Source of the DNA: Pseudarthrobacter sp. L1SW
Lineage (GTDB): Bacteria > Actinomycetota > Actinomycetes > Actinomycetales > Micrococcaceae
DNA length: 64,000 nt
Assembly: GCF_020809045.1 (NCBI RefSeq)
Contig: NZ_CP078079.1
Coordinates: 1,054,001-1,118,000, forward strand
Direction of reading: 5' to 3'
Part shown: piece by piece, positions 53,748 through 63,559 of the stretch
How positions within the stretch are numbered: position 1 is the stretch's first letter
Layout: every line of letters begins with the position of its first letter
Made by a program: the position numbers and the translations under genes
Notes under the pieces: generated by a model
What the model was told of the DNA's origin: nothing
What the model saw: the letters and a program-made list of their open reading frames with translations, nothing else
Database searches by the model: none

Positions 53748-54548
53748 TCAGCCGCGGAGGTCGTCCACGGTTTCTGCCGTGCTGGCATCGTTTTCCGCCT
53801 GCTCCCAGTGCCGGCGCAGCAGTTCGGCCAGCCGCTGGGGCTCAATCCGGTGCGGAGGGTCGAAGTGGTGGCGCTTGGGGAACACCTCCAAGTGGAAGTC
53901 AGGGAAGAAGACCCTCGCCAGCCGGCTCGCAATCTCGCCATATTCATCCGGGTTGCTCAGTGCGCCCAGGGCGTAGAACACGGGCGGTTGAAAGGCAGCC
54001 AAACGTGCCCTGTCCAGGTTGTACGTCCTGAAGGTCCGCAGGAACGCCTTGATCCCTGCGGGCCGCTTGGCCATCCACGGCGGCGGGGGACCCGGTGGCG
54101 GCGGCGGAAGGACGACGTCGGGCCTGACTCCCAGCCTCATGAAGGCGGGCATGAACTGCTCGGGCGGAAGAGCATCCAGCGGCTCGTACTGCTTCCAGAG
54201 TTCGGCGTGGGCGGGGCTCCAGTCCCAGTTCCCGGCCCAGGCAGGTTCAAGGAGGGCCAGGCTGAGCAGCCTGTCCGGGTGCTTGGCCGCGAAAGCCAGC
54301 GCGGCCGCGCCGCCGCCGGAGTAGCCAACAAGGTGGAATGTCTCCCACCCGCGGGCGTCAGCCTCCCGCAGCACGCCCTCGACCTCGGTGTCCAGGCTCC
54401 AGCCGGGCGGCGGCTCGTCGTCCGCGTAGAGCTCCAGGTCCTTGGCAACCGCCTGCACGTCGGGCCCCAGGGCTTCAATCAGCGCGCCGTACGCCAGTTC
54501 GGCGGGAAGGACGGAGCCCGGAAGCAGGATGACCCGAATCGGTTTCAT
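53748..54548 (-). CDS. Alpha/beta hydrolase
   Basis: 266 residues from the ATG at 54548. The start MKPIRVILLPGSVLPAELAYG has the oxyanion-type LLPGS. The nucleophile elbow is LVGYSGGGAAALAFA, with Ser in GYSGG. A Pro-rich cap segment (VVLPPPPPGPPPPWMAKRPAG) follows. The final HHFDPPHRIEP gives the catalytic His. Substrate unknown. It is separate from the downstream flavoprotein by 52 bp on the same strand. Confidence 0.8.
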   Translation of the reverse strand: MKPIRVILLPGSVLPAELAYGALIEALGPDVQAVAKDLELYADDEPPPGWSLDTEVEGVLREADARGWETFHLVGYSGGGAAALAFAAKHPDRLLSLALLEPAWAGNWDWSPAHAELWKQYEPLDALPPEQFMPAFMRLGVRPDVVLPPPPPGPPPPWMAKRPAGIKAFLRTFRTYNLDRARLAAFQPPVFYALGALSNPDEYGEIASRLARVFFPDFHLEVFPKRHHFDPPHRIEPQRLAELLRRHWEQAENDASTAETVDDLRG

Positions 54549-54600
54549 GGAAAAAACCCTACGCCGGGGCCGGGCGTTGGCAAGGGGGCGTTTCCCGGTG

Positions 54601-55857
54601 TCAGCTTCCCAGGCCGGTGATGTGCCCGGCCACGAATTTGGCGTCGTCACCCACCAGCGCCAAGGTGGCCGAGGCGTGCCTCGTCAGCCAGGGCAGCCCG
54701 ACGGCGTACAGGCCGGTGACCTCCGTGACGCCCCGGGAGTGCCGGGGGTAGTCCCACCCGTCCAGCACCGGAATGTCCAGGAAGCTGAAGTCCAGGCCGT
54801 ATCCGGTGGCCCAGATGACCGATGTGATGCCCTCCGCGTCCAGGTCCAGCCGCGCGCCGGACTCCGCGGGCAGCCAGGCGTCGGCTGTCGGTGTCTCCGG
54901 CGGCGGGGCATCAATGCCGGCCGCCGCAATGTAGGCGTCCGCCATCAGCTTCAGGCGCTGGCCGAACCCTGCCTCAACCATCGCCAGGCGTTCGGGGAGG
55001 TCGTCGCTGAAGGTGAGGACGCCGTCGTCGGTTCCCTCAAAGCGGCCATGCAGCCGGACGCCGCGGCGGCCCAGTTCCCGCACGCGGATGCTGTGCCCGC
55101 CATCGTTCCCGGAAACCAGCGGATTGCACATAAAACGTGCCGCGGGGGAGGGGAGCTGCTCCACCTGGAAACCGTTGATGCCGTACTCAGGGCCGTGGAG
55201 GTTGACCTGGAGGATCCAGTGGAAGACGTCCTGGCCGCGGTACCGGCGCGGCGCCTCGGGGCGGCTTGAAACCGCCAGGTGGACTTCACGGCCGGCGGCC
55301 AGCAGGTCCTCGGTGATCTGCCCGCCGGATTGGCCGGTGCCCACCACCAGCACTGCGCCGTCCGGCAGCTGCTGCGGGTTGCGGTACCCGTGGCTGTGCA
55401 GCTGGAACACATGCGGGGAAAGCCCGGCCGACGCTGCTGGGATGCGCGGCAGCTGGAAGGCACCGTTCGCCAGCACAACCTTCTGTGCCGCGAACCGGCC
55501 GCCCGTGGTTTCCACGCTGAATCCGCCGTTGGCCCGGCGCATCCGCGTAACCTCAGTGCCCAAACGCACCGGCGCCGAGATCCGCGGCGCATAATCGCGG
55601 AACAGGTCAATGACGGCGTCGCGCGGCAGGAACGCGTCCGGCTCGGGGCCGTCGTAGGTCAGCGCCGGAAGCATGAATGAGAAGTTGGGCGTGTTCAGGT
55701 AGAACGAGTCCCACCGGTCCTGCCATGCCCCGCCCAGGTCCTCCCGCCGCTCCAGCACCTGGTGCTCCACGCCGTGCCGGGTAAGCCAGTAGCTCGTGGC
55801 CAGGCCGGCCTGCCCGGCCCCGATCACCAGGGTGTTGATGCTCTGTGCCGTGTCCAT
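54601..55857 (-). CDS. Flavin-dependent monooxygenase (CzcO/YUC-like)
   Basis: 418 residues. FAD site LVIGAGQAGLATSYWL at residue ~10, then ERREDLGGAWQDRWDSFYLNTPNF. The NADPH site is VLVVGTGQSGGQITEDLL near residue 170, and the late ATGYGLDFSFL is the flavoprotein C-terminal motif. It likely oxygenates a small organic substrate. The gene precedes the alpha/beta hydrolase on the same strand, a pairing often seen when monooxygenases make esters; that link is speculative. Confidence 0.85.
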   Translation of the reverse strand: MDTAQSINTLVIGAGQAGLATSYWLTRHGVEHQVLERREDLGGAWQDRWDSFYLNTPNFSFMLPALTYDGPEPDAFLPRDAVIDLFRDYAPRISAPVRLGTEVTRMRRANGGFSVETTGGRFAAQKVVLANGAFQLPRIPAASAGLSPHVFQLHSHGYRNPQQLPDGAVLVVGTGQSGGQITEDLLAAGREVHLAVSSRPEAPRRYRGQDVFHWILQVNLHGPEYGINGFQVEQLPSPAARFMCNPLVSGNDGGHSIRVRELGRRGVRLHGRFEGTDDGVLTFSDDLPERLAMVEAGFGQRLKLMADAYIAAAGIDAPPPETPTADAWLPAESGARLDLDAEGITSVIWATGYGLDFSFLDIPVLDGWDYPRHSRGVTEVTGLYAVGLPWLTRHASATLALVGDDAKFVAGHITGLGS

Positions 55858-55929
55858 GGTTTCTCCCGGTGCTCGGGACGGGTGTGAATGTTCGCAGGAT
55901 ATGCCTCCTGCGCCCCCGTGGTAAGTGCT

Positions 55930-56100
55930 GCTCCAAATCTCCTGTAGTGTTGATCCTGTTGTTGTGTTTATGCAGTTGGTAGTTCAGGCAGTACGCGCGG
56001 TCGAAAGTCCGCGTTCTTCTGAAGTAGCGGTTTTGAACACCCCACGCCGGAGGGCCCGAAAGTCGGGATTTTCCCTCTACCTTCACGAAGGACAAAAATA
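55930..56100 (+). promoter_or_regulatory. Probable long 5' leader of the cold-shock gene
   Basis: The 171 bases before the csp start contain no gene and are relatively AT-rich in the first half, with short inverted repeats around CGAAAGTCCGCG and GCCCGAAAGTCGGG. Cold-shock genes usually have long structured leaders; the transcription start is not determined. Translation starts after GAAGGAC. Confidence 0.4.
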
Positions 56101-56304
56101 ATGGCTACTGGTACCGTCAAATGGTTTAACGCTGAAAAGGGCTTCGGCTTCATTTCCCCCGATGACTCCTCACAGGACGTGTTCGCACACTACTCTGCGA
56201 TCAACTCCAACGGCTTCCGCTCCCTCGAAGAGAACCAGAAGGTTTCCTTCGACACCGAGCAGGGCCCCAAGGGTCCCCAGGCCACCAACATCCAGGCCCT
56301 CTAA
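56101..56304 (+). CDS. cspA: Cold-shock protein (CspA family)
   Basis: 67 residues, one cold-shock domain. RNP1 is KGFGFISPD and RNP2 is DVFAHYSAI; the start [16 protein letters not shown] is invariant in the family. It binds single-stranded RNA/DNA and melts mRNA structure. Monocistronic with a strong terminator. Confidence 0.95.
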   Translation: MATGTVKWFNAEKGFGFISPDDSSQDVFAHYSAINSNGFRSLEENQKVSFDTEQGPKGPQATNIQAL

Positions 56305-56344
56305 TTCATTAGGGAATCTGGGGCCTTCGGGTTTCGAATTTTGA

Positions 56345-56379
56345 AAAAGCAGGGCCGGTCACTGACCGGCCCTGCTTTT
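56345..56379 (+). terminator. Rho-independent terminator of the cold-shock gene
   Basis: AAAAGCAGGGCCGGTC, loop ACT, then the exact complement ending in CTTTT: a 16-bp stem with A and T tails on either side. Confidence 0.9.
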
Positions 56380-56590
56380 GGTTAACCCGGGTGTGCCACC
56401 GGAATCCGCCGGAGCCGTTCCCGCCTTTGCACTCCGCATCAGCATTGAGGACAGCGAACCAGAGACCTGGCGCCACCTGTCGGTTCCCGCTGCCCTGACA
56501 GTGGAGGAGTTTCATCTCGCCGTGCAGGCGGCCTTCGGCTGGGAGGACCGCCGCTGCCGTGAACGAATGTGCACGGGGCCTGAACGGTGA
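56378..56590 (+). pseudogene. Truncated pRiA4b ORF-3-like protein
   Basis: The frame reads FALRISIEDSEPETWRHLSVPAALTVEEFHLAVQAAFGW, matching the N-terminal part of plasmid pRiA4b ORF-3-like proteins. A full member is 150 or more residues. Here the frame stops shortly after the GWED motif. Nothing continues it in 56591-56830. Confidence 0.6.
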
Positions 56591-56830
56591 TGCGCCGCCG
56601 GTCCAGGCGCGAAAACACTACTGACCAGTAACAACGATGCAAGCGCCCCGGGACCCGGCCGCGGCGCAGGTCTGGGGGATCGGGCTTTATTGGCTGCACG
56701 TCCGTGCAGAACCGGCCGCCACTGTCCTGTTTTGCCTAGCATTTGAAGGGCCCCGGGCGGGAACCGGGCCGCAGCGCAGGCTCCGGTTCAGGCCCCGCCC
56801 ACCCGCTGACTCGCAAACGAAGAGGTTTCC

Positions 56831-57679
56831 ATGTCACTGCTCACAAAGGCACTGTCCCTGGCCGCGGCGGCCGTCCTGGCCGGCTCCCTCACCGCGGCAC
56901 CCGCGCAGGCGGACGTCGTCGAAATTTCCCCGCCGGGCGCCAACGACTGGTCCTGCAAGCCGTCCGCCGAACACCCCTATCCGGTCATCCTGGTTCCGGG
57001 GACCTTTGAAAGCATGGCCAAGAACTGGTCCACCCTCTCGCCGTACCTCAAGAGCGCCGGCTACTGCGTCTTCGCACTCAACTACGGCGAGACGAACGGC
57101 GTCTACGCCACCGGGCCGGTGGCCGACTCCGCGCAGGAACTCGCCCCGTTCGTGGACGCGGTCCGCGCAGCCACCGGTGCCAGGAAGGTGGACCTGGTAG
57201 GCCACAGCCAGGGCGGCATGATGCCCCGCTACTACATGGGCTTCCTGGGCGGTGCGAAAAACGTCAACCAGCTCGTTGGAATTGCCCCCTCGAACCACGG
57301 CACCGAAGGCGTCATCCTTCCTCCGCCGGACGCTGTAGGGGCCCCGGACTTCATGGCCCTGGGCTGTGCTGCCTGCGCCGACCAGCAGGCAGGCTCGCCG
57401 TTCATGCAGGAACTCAACTCCATCGGAGACACCGTGGCCGGGCCGTCCTACACCGTGATCTCCACCGTCTACGACGAAGTGGTGATTCCCTACAACAGCC
57501 AGTTCCTCTCCGGCCCGGCGCGGCAGGTCACCAACATCACCATCCAGGACAAGTGCCCGGCGGATGTGTTTGAGCACGACCAGACGCCGAACGACCCCGT
57601 GGTCCACCAGATAGTTGCCCATGCACTGGGCAGGACTTCCGGGCCGGCGGACCCGGCCTACCAGCCCCGCTGCATCTAG
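56831..57679 (+). CDS. Secreted lipase (class 2, LipA-like)
   Basis: 282 residues. A Sec signal ends at APAQA. The family motifs are YPVILVPGTFESMAKNW (oxyanion), VDLVGHSQGGMMPRYY with nucleophile Ser126, and the late DQTPNDPVVHQIVAHAL carrying the catalytic His. Cys residues (WSCKPSA, YCVFAL, CAACADQQ, DKCPADVF, final Cys) likely form disulfides. It hydrolyses extracellular triacylglycerols or esters, like Streptomyces enzymes of this group. Confidence 0.85.
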   Translation: MSLLTKALSLAAAAVLAGSLTAAPAQADVVEISPPGANDWSCKPSAEHPYPVILVPGTFESMAKNWSTLSPYLKSAGYCVFALNYGETNGVYATGPVADSAQELAPFVDAVRAATGARKVDLVGHSQGGMMPRYYMGFLGGAKNVNQLVGIAPSNHGTEGVILPPPDAVGAPDFMALGCAACADQQAGSPFMQELNSIGDTVAGPSYTVISTVYDEVVIPYNSQFLSGPARQVTNITIQDKCPADVFEHDQTPNDPVVHQIVAHALGRTSGPADPAYQPRCI

Positions 57680-57712
57680 CCCGGAGCCACGAACGCAGGC
57701 CCCGCCGGCCCG

Positions 57713-59467
57713 CTACTTGTCCGGGTTCGGTTCCCGGACGTCCTTTTCGCCGATGTCGGCGGCACCCAGGGCAGCCGCTGCGGTGCTGTGGACCGGTTCG
57801 TGTTCGCGGACCCGGATCTCGGGGTGGTGCAGGTCCAGGGCCGGCCGCTCCGAGCGGATCCGAGGCAGCGAGGTGAAGTTGTGCCGCGGCGGCGGGCAGG
57901 ACGTGGCCCATTCCAGTGAGGCGCCGAAGCCCCACGGATCGTCCACGGTGACCTTCTTCCCGGCCCGCCAGGTGATGTAGACGTTCCAGAAGAACGGGAT
58001 CAGGGAGGCGCCCAGCAGGAAGGAACTGATGGTGGAGAACTGGTTCATCCAGGTGAAGTTGTCCTCCACGAGGTAGTCCGCGTACCGGCGGGGCATGCCC
58101 TCGACGCCCAGCCAGTGCTGGATGAGGAACGTCCCGTGGAAGCCCAGGAGCAGCATCCAGAAGTGGATCTTGCCCAGGCGTTCATTGAGCATGGTGCCGG
58201 TGAACTTGGGCCACCAGAAGTAGAACCCGGCGAACATGGCAAACACCACGGTGCCGAACACCACGTAGTGGAAGTGCGCCACCACAAAGTAGGAATCGGA
58301 CACGTGGAAGTCCAGCGGCGGGGAGGCCAGGATGATGCCGGTCAGGCCGCCGAACAGGAACGTGATCATGAAGCCGATGCTCCAGAGCATCGGAGTCTCG
58401 AAGGTCAGCGAGCCGCCCCACATAGTGCCGATCCAGTTGAAGAACTTCACGCCGGTGGGGACCGCGATGAGCATGGTCATGAAGGCGAAGAACGGCAGGA
58501 GCACGGCGCCGGTGACGTACATGTGGTGGGCCCACACCGTCATGGAGAGCGCGGCGATGGCGATCGTTGCGTAGACCAGGCCCTTGTACCCGAAGATCGG
58601 CTTGCGGCTGAAGACCGGGAAGATCTCCGAGACGATGCCGAAGAACGGCAGCGCGATGATGTACACCTCGGGGTGGCCGAAGAACCAGAACAGGTGCTGC
58701 CAGAGGATGGCGCCGCCGTTTTCGGGATCGTAGATGTGGGCTCCGAAGCGGCGGTCTGCGCCGAGGGCGAACAGTGCCGCCGCCAGCGGCGGGAAGGCCA
58801 TGATGATCAGGATGGCCGTGACCAGGGTGTTCCAGGTGAAGATCGGCATCCGCCACATGGTGAGGCCCGGGGCGCGCATGCAGATGATGGTGGTGATGAA
58901 GTTGACGGCACCGAGGATGGTGCCGAAGCCGGACAGTGCCAGGCCAAAGACCCACAGGTCCCCGCCAAGGCCGGGACTGAAGGTTGTATCGGAGAGCGGG
59001 GCGTAGGCGAACCAGCCGAACGACGCCGCGCCCTGCGGGGTGATGAAGCCGGAAACGGCGATGGTGGAACCGAACAGGAAGAACCAGAACGCCAGCGCGT
59101 TCAGGCGCGGGAACGCGACGTCCGGCGCGCCGATCTGCAATGGCATGATCACGTTCGCGAAGCCCGCGAACAAGGGGGTGGCGAACATCAGCAGCATGAT
59201 GATGCCGTGCATGGTGAACAGCTGGTTGTACTGCTCCTTGGTCTGCAGGATCTGCATGCCCGGCTCGAACAGTTCGGCCCGGATGAGCAGCGCCATGACC
59301 CCGCCCATGCAGAAGAACGCGAAGGACGTGATCAGGTACATGTACCCGATCGTCTTGTGGTCCGTGGTGGTGAGCCAGTTGACCACGATGCTGCCCTTGC
59401 GGCGGGGTACCACGGCCGGCGCAGCGGTAGCGGCGAGCCCTTCACCTGAACGTCCGGTCGTGGTCAT
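57713..59467 (-). CDS. ctaD: Cytochrome c oxidase subunit I
   Basis: 584 residues from the ATG at 59467 (GAGGTGGAACG upstream). Twelve membrane helices. Heme and copper ligands are visible: [10 protein letters not shown] (low-spin heme His), [14 protein letters not shown] (His-Tyr cross-link), WAHHMYVTG (CuB His pair) and [12 protein letters not shown] (heme a3 and heme a His). It is the core O2-reducing subunit of the aa3 oxidase. No ctaC, ctaE or ctaF lies beside it, so it is either separated from the rest or an additional copy. Confidence 0.95.
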   Translation of the reverse strand: MTTTGRSGEGLAATAAPAVVPRRKGSIVVNWLTTTDHKTIGYMYLITSFAFFCMGGVMALLIRAELFEPGMQILQTKEQYNQLFTMHGIIMLLMFATPLFAGFANVIMPLQIGAPDVAFPRLNALAFWFFLFGSTIAVSGFITPQGAASFGWFAYAPLSDTTFSPGLGGDLWVFGLALSGFGTILGAVNFITTIICMRAPGLTMWRMPIFTWNTLVTAILIIMAFPPLAAALFALGADRRFGAHIYDPENGGAILWQHLFWFFGHPEVYIIALPFFGIVSEIFPVFSRKPIFGYKGLVYATIAIAALSMTVWAHHMYVTGAVLLPFFAFMTMLIAVPTGVKFFNWIGTMWGGSLTFETPMLWSIGFMITFLFGGLTGIILASPPLDFHVSDSYFVVAHFHYVVFGTVVFAMFAGFYFWWPKFTGTMLNERLGKIHFWMLLLGFHGTFLIQHWLGVEGMPRRYADYLVEDNFTWMNQFSTISSFLLGASLIPFFWNVYITWRAGKKVTVDDPWGFGASLEWATSCPPPRHNFTSLPRIRSERPALDLHHPEIRVREHEPVHSTAAAALGAADIGEKDVREPNPDK

Positions 59468-59579
59468 CGTTCCACCTCGCAGATCTCCTGGATGGCGCTG
59501 GAGGCCCCTTGCCTGAGCCCTACTTTGAAGGCTACTCAGGATCGCGGTGTCCGGGAAGTGCTTTGTTGGGCCGCCGGGG

Positions 59580-60314
59580 CTAGTGCAGCCCCATCGCGTT
59601 CCGGACCTCGTCCAAAATGTGGTGCATCCCTGATTCCGCCACCGCGGTGTCCCCGCCTGCCACGGCTGCAGCCACGTCCTCATGCGCCTGCAGCGCCTCG
59701 TTCCGAGGCTTGAACGGCATCAGCCCCTGCTGGGTGCGGCTGGTGAGCACCTCCGCCACCATGCCCTCCAGCGCCCGGAACATCTCATTTCCGCAGCTCC
59801 GCAGCAACAGTTGGTGGAACTCGATATCGGCCGCCAGGAACCCCTGCAGGTCGCCGGCCTCACCCAGCCGCCGGAGCTCCGCCGCCAGGGCAACGAGCTG
59901 TGCGCGTTCCGCTGCACTGGCGCGCCTGGCGGCGCCTGCGGCGGCAATGGGTTCGACGGCGATGCGCAGCTCCGTGAGGCTGCTGTACTGGGCGTCGCGC
60001 CGGTCCGAGGCCAGGCGCCAGCGCACCAGTTTGGGATCGAAGACATTCCAGAGCCGGCGCTCCTGCACCACGATGCCCACCCGGCGCCTCGAATAGACCA
60101 GGTTCATCGACTCCAGGACCTTCATGGTGTCCCGCGCAACGGTCCGGGAAATTCCGTACTCGTGCTGCAGGCCTTCCAGGGTGAGCCTGCTGCCCGGGGC
60201 CAGCTTGGCGGAGGCGATGGCGACGCCGACCGCCTCCAGAACGCGCTCATGCATCGCGGGGGAGGCCCCGCCGTCGTGCGCCTCATCCGCACCCTCAACT
60301 GTCGCCGTCGACAT
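59580..60314 (-). CDS. gntR: FadR-type GntR repressor of gluconate genes
   Basis: 244 residues from the ATG at 60314 (GAGGCGGAAAG upstream). Winged helix-turn-helix with [46 protein letters not shown], then an FCD domain ([61 protein letters not shown]) whose His/Asp positions bind a metal. It is divergent from gntK-gntP. The intervening palindrome is its likely operator. Confidence 0.9.
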   Translation of the reverse strand: MSTATVEGADEAHDGGASPAMHERVLEAVGVAIASAKLAPGSRLTLEGLQHEYGISRTVARDTMKVLESMNLVYSRRRVGIVVQERRLWNVFDPKLVRWRLASDRRDAQYSSLTELRIAVEPIAAAGAARRASAAERAQLVALAAELRRLGEAGDLQGFLAADIEFHQLLLRSCGNEMFRALEGMVAEVLTSRTQQGLMPFKPRNEALQAHEDVAAAVAGGDTAVAESGMHHILDEVRNAMGLH

Positions 60315-60407
60315 CTTTCCGCCTCTCTCCGCGCAGAAGCGCATCTCCAGAATAGCGAACGAAACGCCAAAGATATGACCTGTGACACGCAAAGATAGTA
60401 TTTATTG

Positions 60408-60420
60408 TCACCAAAGGTGA
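60408..60420. promoter_or_regulatory. Palindromic operator between gntR and gntK
   Basis: TCACC-AAA-GGTGA is a perfect inverted repeat in an AT-rich stretch (TTTATTG on one side, TACCTTATGG on the other), positioned for repression of gntK-gntP. Confidence 0.6.
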
Positions 60421-60503
60421 TACCTTATGGCGTAGCCCACGCAAGAACGGGCACGCAGCGAGCTTCTTCGAAAGCCAAAGACGTCTTCCCCGGAGGTATG
60501 AAC

Positions 60504-61049
60504 ATGCAGAATCCCCCCACGCATCTTGTGGTCATGGGCGTAGCCGGGTCCGGCAAAACCACCCTTGCGGCCGGCTTGTCCCGCCAGCTGGGCTGGGCCT
60601 GCGCCGAGGCGGACGAGTTCCATCCGGCCGCCAACATCGCCAAGATGACAGAGGGCATTCCGCTGCAGGACGAGGACCGCTGGCCCTGGCTCCAGGAAAT
60701 CCGCGCCTGGATGACCGGCCAGGCCCAGGCCGGCTGCAGCACCGTGATCACCTGCTCGGCACTGAAGAAAAGCTACCGCCAGCTCCTGTCCGAAGCGGAG
60801 GGCCGCGTCATCTTCCTCCACCTCGACGGCGGTGCGGACCTGATCAGCGAGCGGATGCAGGGCCGCGAAGGCCACTTCATGCCGCCCGCCCTGCTGCCCA
60901 GCCAGCTGGCCACCCTCGAGGCGCTCAGCCAGGAAGAGCTCGACGCCGGCAGTCTCCGCCTCGACATCTCGCAGTCACCCGAACAGCTGGTCGCCGCGGT
61001 CGTGCGGGCCCTCAACCTTTCCTCCGGCCAGGCGCCCCGCGCGTCCTGA
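60504..61049 (+). CDS. gntK: Gluconokinase
   Basis: 181 residues from the ATG at 60504, which is seven bases after GGAGG; the ATG at 60498 is too close to it. P-loop GVAGSGKTT at residues 12-20. DADEFHP-type motif (EADEFHPAANIAKMTEGIPLQDEDRWPWL), then CSALKKSYRQLL and REGHFMPPALLPSQLATLE, all gluconokinase hallmarks. It phosphorylates gluconate to 6-phosphogluconate for the pentose phosphate pathway. The permease follows by 41 bp. Confidence 0.95.
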   Translation: MQNPPTHLVVMGVAGSGKTTLAAGLSRQLGWACAEADEFHPAANIAKMTEGIPLQDEDRWPWLQEIRAWMTGQAQAGCSTVITCSALKKSYRQLLSEAEGRVIFLHLDGGADLISERMQGREGHFMPPALLPSQLATLEALSQEELDAGSLRLDISQSPEQLVAAVVRALNLSSGQAPRAS

Positions 61050-61090
61050 CCGCCCCTGATCCCCAACAAATCCTGCTTCAAAGGAGAACC

Positions 61091-62494
61091 ATGACCATCG
61101 AAGGATGGACCCAAACACTGGGCGCAGGCCCGCTGCTGCTCATCGCCGCGGCAGCGATCCTCGTCCTGCTGTTCCTGATCATCAAGCTGCGCATGCACGC
61201 CCTGATCGCGCTGATCCTGATCAGCCTCGCCACTGCCTTCGCCACCGGCATCCCCGCCAACCAGGTGGTCCCGGTGCTGATCAACGGCTTCGGCACCACG
61301 CTCGGCACGGTGGCACTCCTGGTGGGCCTGGGCGCGATGCTCGGCCGCATCGTGGAAACCAGCGGCGGCGCCAAGGTGCTGGCCGACTACCTCATCGGCG
61401 TCTTCGGGGAAAAGCGCGCCCCGTTCGCGCTGGGCCTGGCCTCGCTGATCTTCGGCTTCCCCATCTTCTTTGACGCCGGCCTGGTGGTCATGCTGCCCGT
61501 CGTCTTCGCCGTGGCACACCGCCTGGGCGGGGGAGTGCTCCGCTACGGCCTGCCCGCCGCCGGCGCGTTCTCCGTCATGCACATCTTCCTGCCGCCGCAC
61601 CCGGGTCCGGTGTCCGCGGCGGCATTCTTCGACGCCAACATCGGCCTGGTGACCATCGCCGGCCTCATTGTCGCCATCCCCACCTGGTACGTCACGGCCT
61701 ACCTGTACGGCCTCTACACCGGCAAGAAGCTGGTCCTGCCCGTGCCGGAAATCCTGGGCCACGCCACCGCCGAAGCCGAGTCCCACCCGCCGCGCTTCCG
61801 CACCATCGTGAGCCTGCTGCTCCTGCCGCTGGTCCTGATCTTCATGAACACCGGCCTGAACACCCTGGCGTCCTCCAACGTCCTGCCCGCAGGTGTTAAG
61901 AACGAGCAGTGGTACCAGGTCCTGCGCACCCTCGGCGAGACCCCCGTGGCGCTGCTGATCGCCGTGCTTGTGGCCCTGTTCGTGCTGGGCGCCAAGCGGG
62001 GCAAGGACGCAGGGGCGCTTGAGAAGCTGCTCGAATCATCCCTGGGGCCTGTCTGCTCGGTCATCCTGATCACCGGCGCCGGCGGCATGTTCGGCGGCGT
62101 CCTGCGCACCTCCGGCATCGGCCAGGCCCTGGCCGACGTCCTGGGCGACCTGGGCATTCCGCTCATCCTGGCCGGCTTCCTGATCTCCGCCATCCTCCGC
62201 ATCGCCCAGGGTTCGGCCACCGTGGCGTTGACCACCACTGCCGGCCTGATCGCTCCCGCTGTCGCACTGGCGGGGCTGAACGGCATGCAGGTGGCCGCCC
62301 TGGTGATTGCCGTGGCCGCCGGCTCCGTGGTGGTTTCCCACGTGAACGACTCCGGCTTCTGGCTGGTGGGCCGCTTCTTCGGCATGGACGTCAAGACCAC
62401 GCTGAAGACCTGGACCGTCATGGAAACCCTTATCGGCGTGATGGGCTTTGCCATCGCCGCCGTAATCTTCCTGGTGGCCGGCCTGGCGGGTTAG
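61091..62494 (+). CDS. gntP: Gluconate permease (GntP family)
   Basis: 467 residues with about 12-14 membrane segments. GntP family motifs: LVGLGAMLGRIVETSGGAKVLADYLI, FGFPIFFDAGLVVMLPVVFAVA and a C-terminal VVVSHVNDSGFWLVGRFFGMDVKTTLKTW. It imports gluconate by H+ symport for the kinase encoded just before it. Start ATG after AAAGGAGAACC. Confidence 0.95.
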   Translation: MTIEGWTQTLGAGPLLLIAAAAILVLLFLIIKLRMHALIALILISLATAFATGIPANQVVPVLINGFGTTLGTVALLVGLGAMLGRIVETSGGAKVLADYLIGVFGEKRAPFALGLASLIFGFPIFFDAGLVVMLPVVFAVAHRLGGGVLRYGLPAAGAFSVMHIFLPPHPGPVSAAAFFDANIGLVTIAGLIVAIPTWYVTAYLYGLYTGKKLVLPVPEILGHATAEAESHPPRFRTIVSLLLLPLVLIFMNTGLNTLASSNVLPAGVKNEQWYQVLRTLGETPVALLIAVLVALFVLGAKRGKDAGALEKLLESSLGPVCSVILITGAGGMFGGVLRTSGIGQALADVLGDLGIPLILAGFLISAILRIAQGSATVALTTTAGLIAPAVALAGLNGMQVAALVIAVAAGSVVVSHVNDSGFWLVGRFFGMDVKTTLKTWTVMETLIGVMGFAIAAVIFLVAGLAG

Positions 62495-62529
62495 CCTGCC
62501 CAACTTAAGGCACCCCCCTCCCCAACTAG

Positions 62530-62577
62530 GTAGCGCCAAGTGTCGTTTTGAACCCCCAAAACGACACTTGGCGCTAC
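62530..62577. repeat. Perfect 21-bp inverted repeat (hairpin) after gntP
   Basis: GTAGCGCCAAGTGTCGTTTTG, loop AACCCC, then the exact reverse complement. It lies 35 bp after the permease stop. The length and perfection exceed what a terminator needs and suggest a mobile or REP-like palindrome, though it may also stop transcription. Nothing else is seen up to 62755. Confidence 0.8.
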
Positions 62578-62755
62578 TTACTTTTAAGGGGTTGCCCCGA
62601 ATACCCGACTTTGGCTGTTCTGCCCCCTTGGAAAGGGGTAGCCGAGGGGGTTCAGGTTGGCGACGGACTGCACTACCTTTCTCCTATGGCCATGGGCAAG
62701 CAACGGTGCTCTGACCCCCAATAGGAATTTCTACTCAGAAGGAGTGGGAAAGGTC

Positions 62756-63493
62756 ATGAATCAACCAACCAAAATATTCCTAGCCGTCCTCGTTGTGCTG
62801 CTGGTAGCTGTGGGCACCACAATCTTTATCACCGAAAACACCAGGAGGAGCAGGGCCGCGGAGTACACCCCGCAGATTAACCCCGCAGATTTCAGCACCC
62901 AAATCACCAATAAATACTTCGCCCTTCCGGTCGGCAAGAAGTTGACCTACGAAACCGTTCAACAGGGAAAGGTCACCGAGACGATCGAAATTGAAATCCT
63001 GCAGGAGACCAAGATGGTCGAGGGTGTTGAAACGGTGATCTACCTGGACAAGGAATACAAGAACGGGCAGCTTGTGGAGGAAACCCGAGACTATCTGGCG
63101 CAGCACAAAAACGGCGACGTGTGGTATTTCGGTGAGGACGTGAACAACTTCTGGAATGGGATTTTGGTTAACCATGCCGGCAGCTTCCTGCACGGGAAGG
63201 ACGGGGCAAAGGCCGGTATCTGGATGAAGGCGGAGCAGCGCGTGGGTGACTCCTACAAGCAGGAGTTTTATGCGGGTCATGCCGAGGACACGCGGGATAC
63301 CGTCGCCGTTGGCGAAACTGTCTCCACGAAGTCCGGCACCTACACGGACTGCGTCAAGGTGTACGACTGGACTCCGCTTGAAAAGAATGCGCGGGAGCAC
63401 AAGTACCACTGCCCCCAAGTCGCTGCCTTGGTGCTTACCGAGGACCTGGAAACAGGCAGTCGGTCAGAACTCGTGAGTGTTGTCCAGCCCTAG
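62756..63493 (+). CDS. Membrane-anchored extracytoplasmic protein (245 residues)
   Basis: The ATG at 62756 follows AAGGTC; a GTG at 62744 is possible. One N-terminal membrane segment (IFLAVLVVLLVAVGTTIFI) exposes the rest outside. Repeated beta-rich blocks include TNKYFALPVGKKLTYETVQQGKVTETIEIE, GDVWYFGEDVNNF and GIWMKAEQRVGDSYKQEFYAGHAED, ending with HKYHCPQVAAL. I have seen this pattern in exported proteins of many bacteria; no function is known. Confidence 0.7.
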   Translation: MNQPTKIFLAVLVVLLVAVGTTIFITENTRRSRAAEYTPQINPADFSTQITNKYFALPVGKKLTYETVQQGKVTETIEIEILQETKMVEGVETVIYLDKEYKNGQLVEETRDYLAQHKNGDVWYFGEDVNNFWNGILVNHAGSFLHGKDGAKAGIWMKAEQRVGDSYKQEFYAGHAEDTRDTVAVGETVSTKSGTYTDCVKVYDWTPLEKNAREHKYHCPQVAALVLTEDLETGSRSELVSVVQP

Positions 63494-63505
63494 CCTTCCA
63501 GCGAC

Positions 63506-63539
63506 GGAACGTCCGGCCGGTGCGCCGGCCGGACGTTCC
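63506..63539. terminator. Bidirectional terminator hairpin
   Basis: GGAACGTCCGGCCGG, loop TGCG, then its exact complement: a 15-bp perfect stem between convergent genes. Confidence 0.8.
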
Positions 63540-63559
63540 ATTGGAACGGGCTTTCGGGC

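Noticed and set aside
58115..59449. 444-codon plus-strand frame inside ctaD
   Set aside because: Composition of Glu/His/Gly/Arg repeats is a shadow of the membrane-protein gene on the minus strand.
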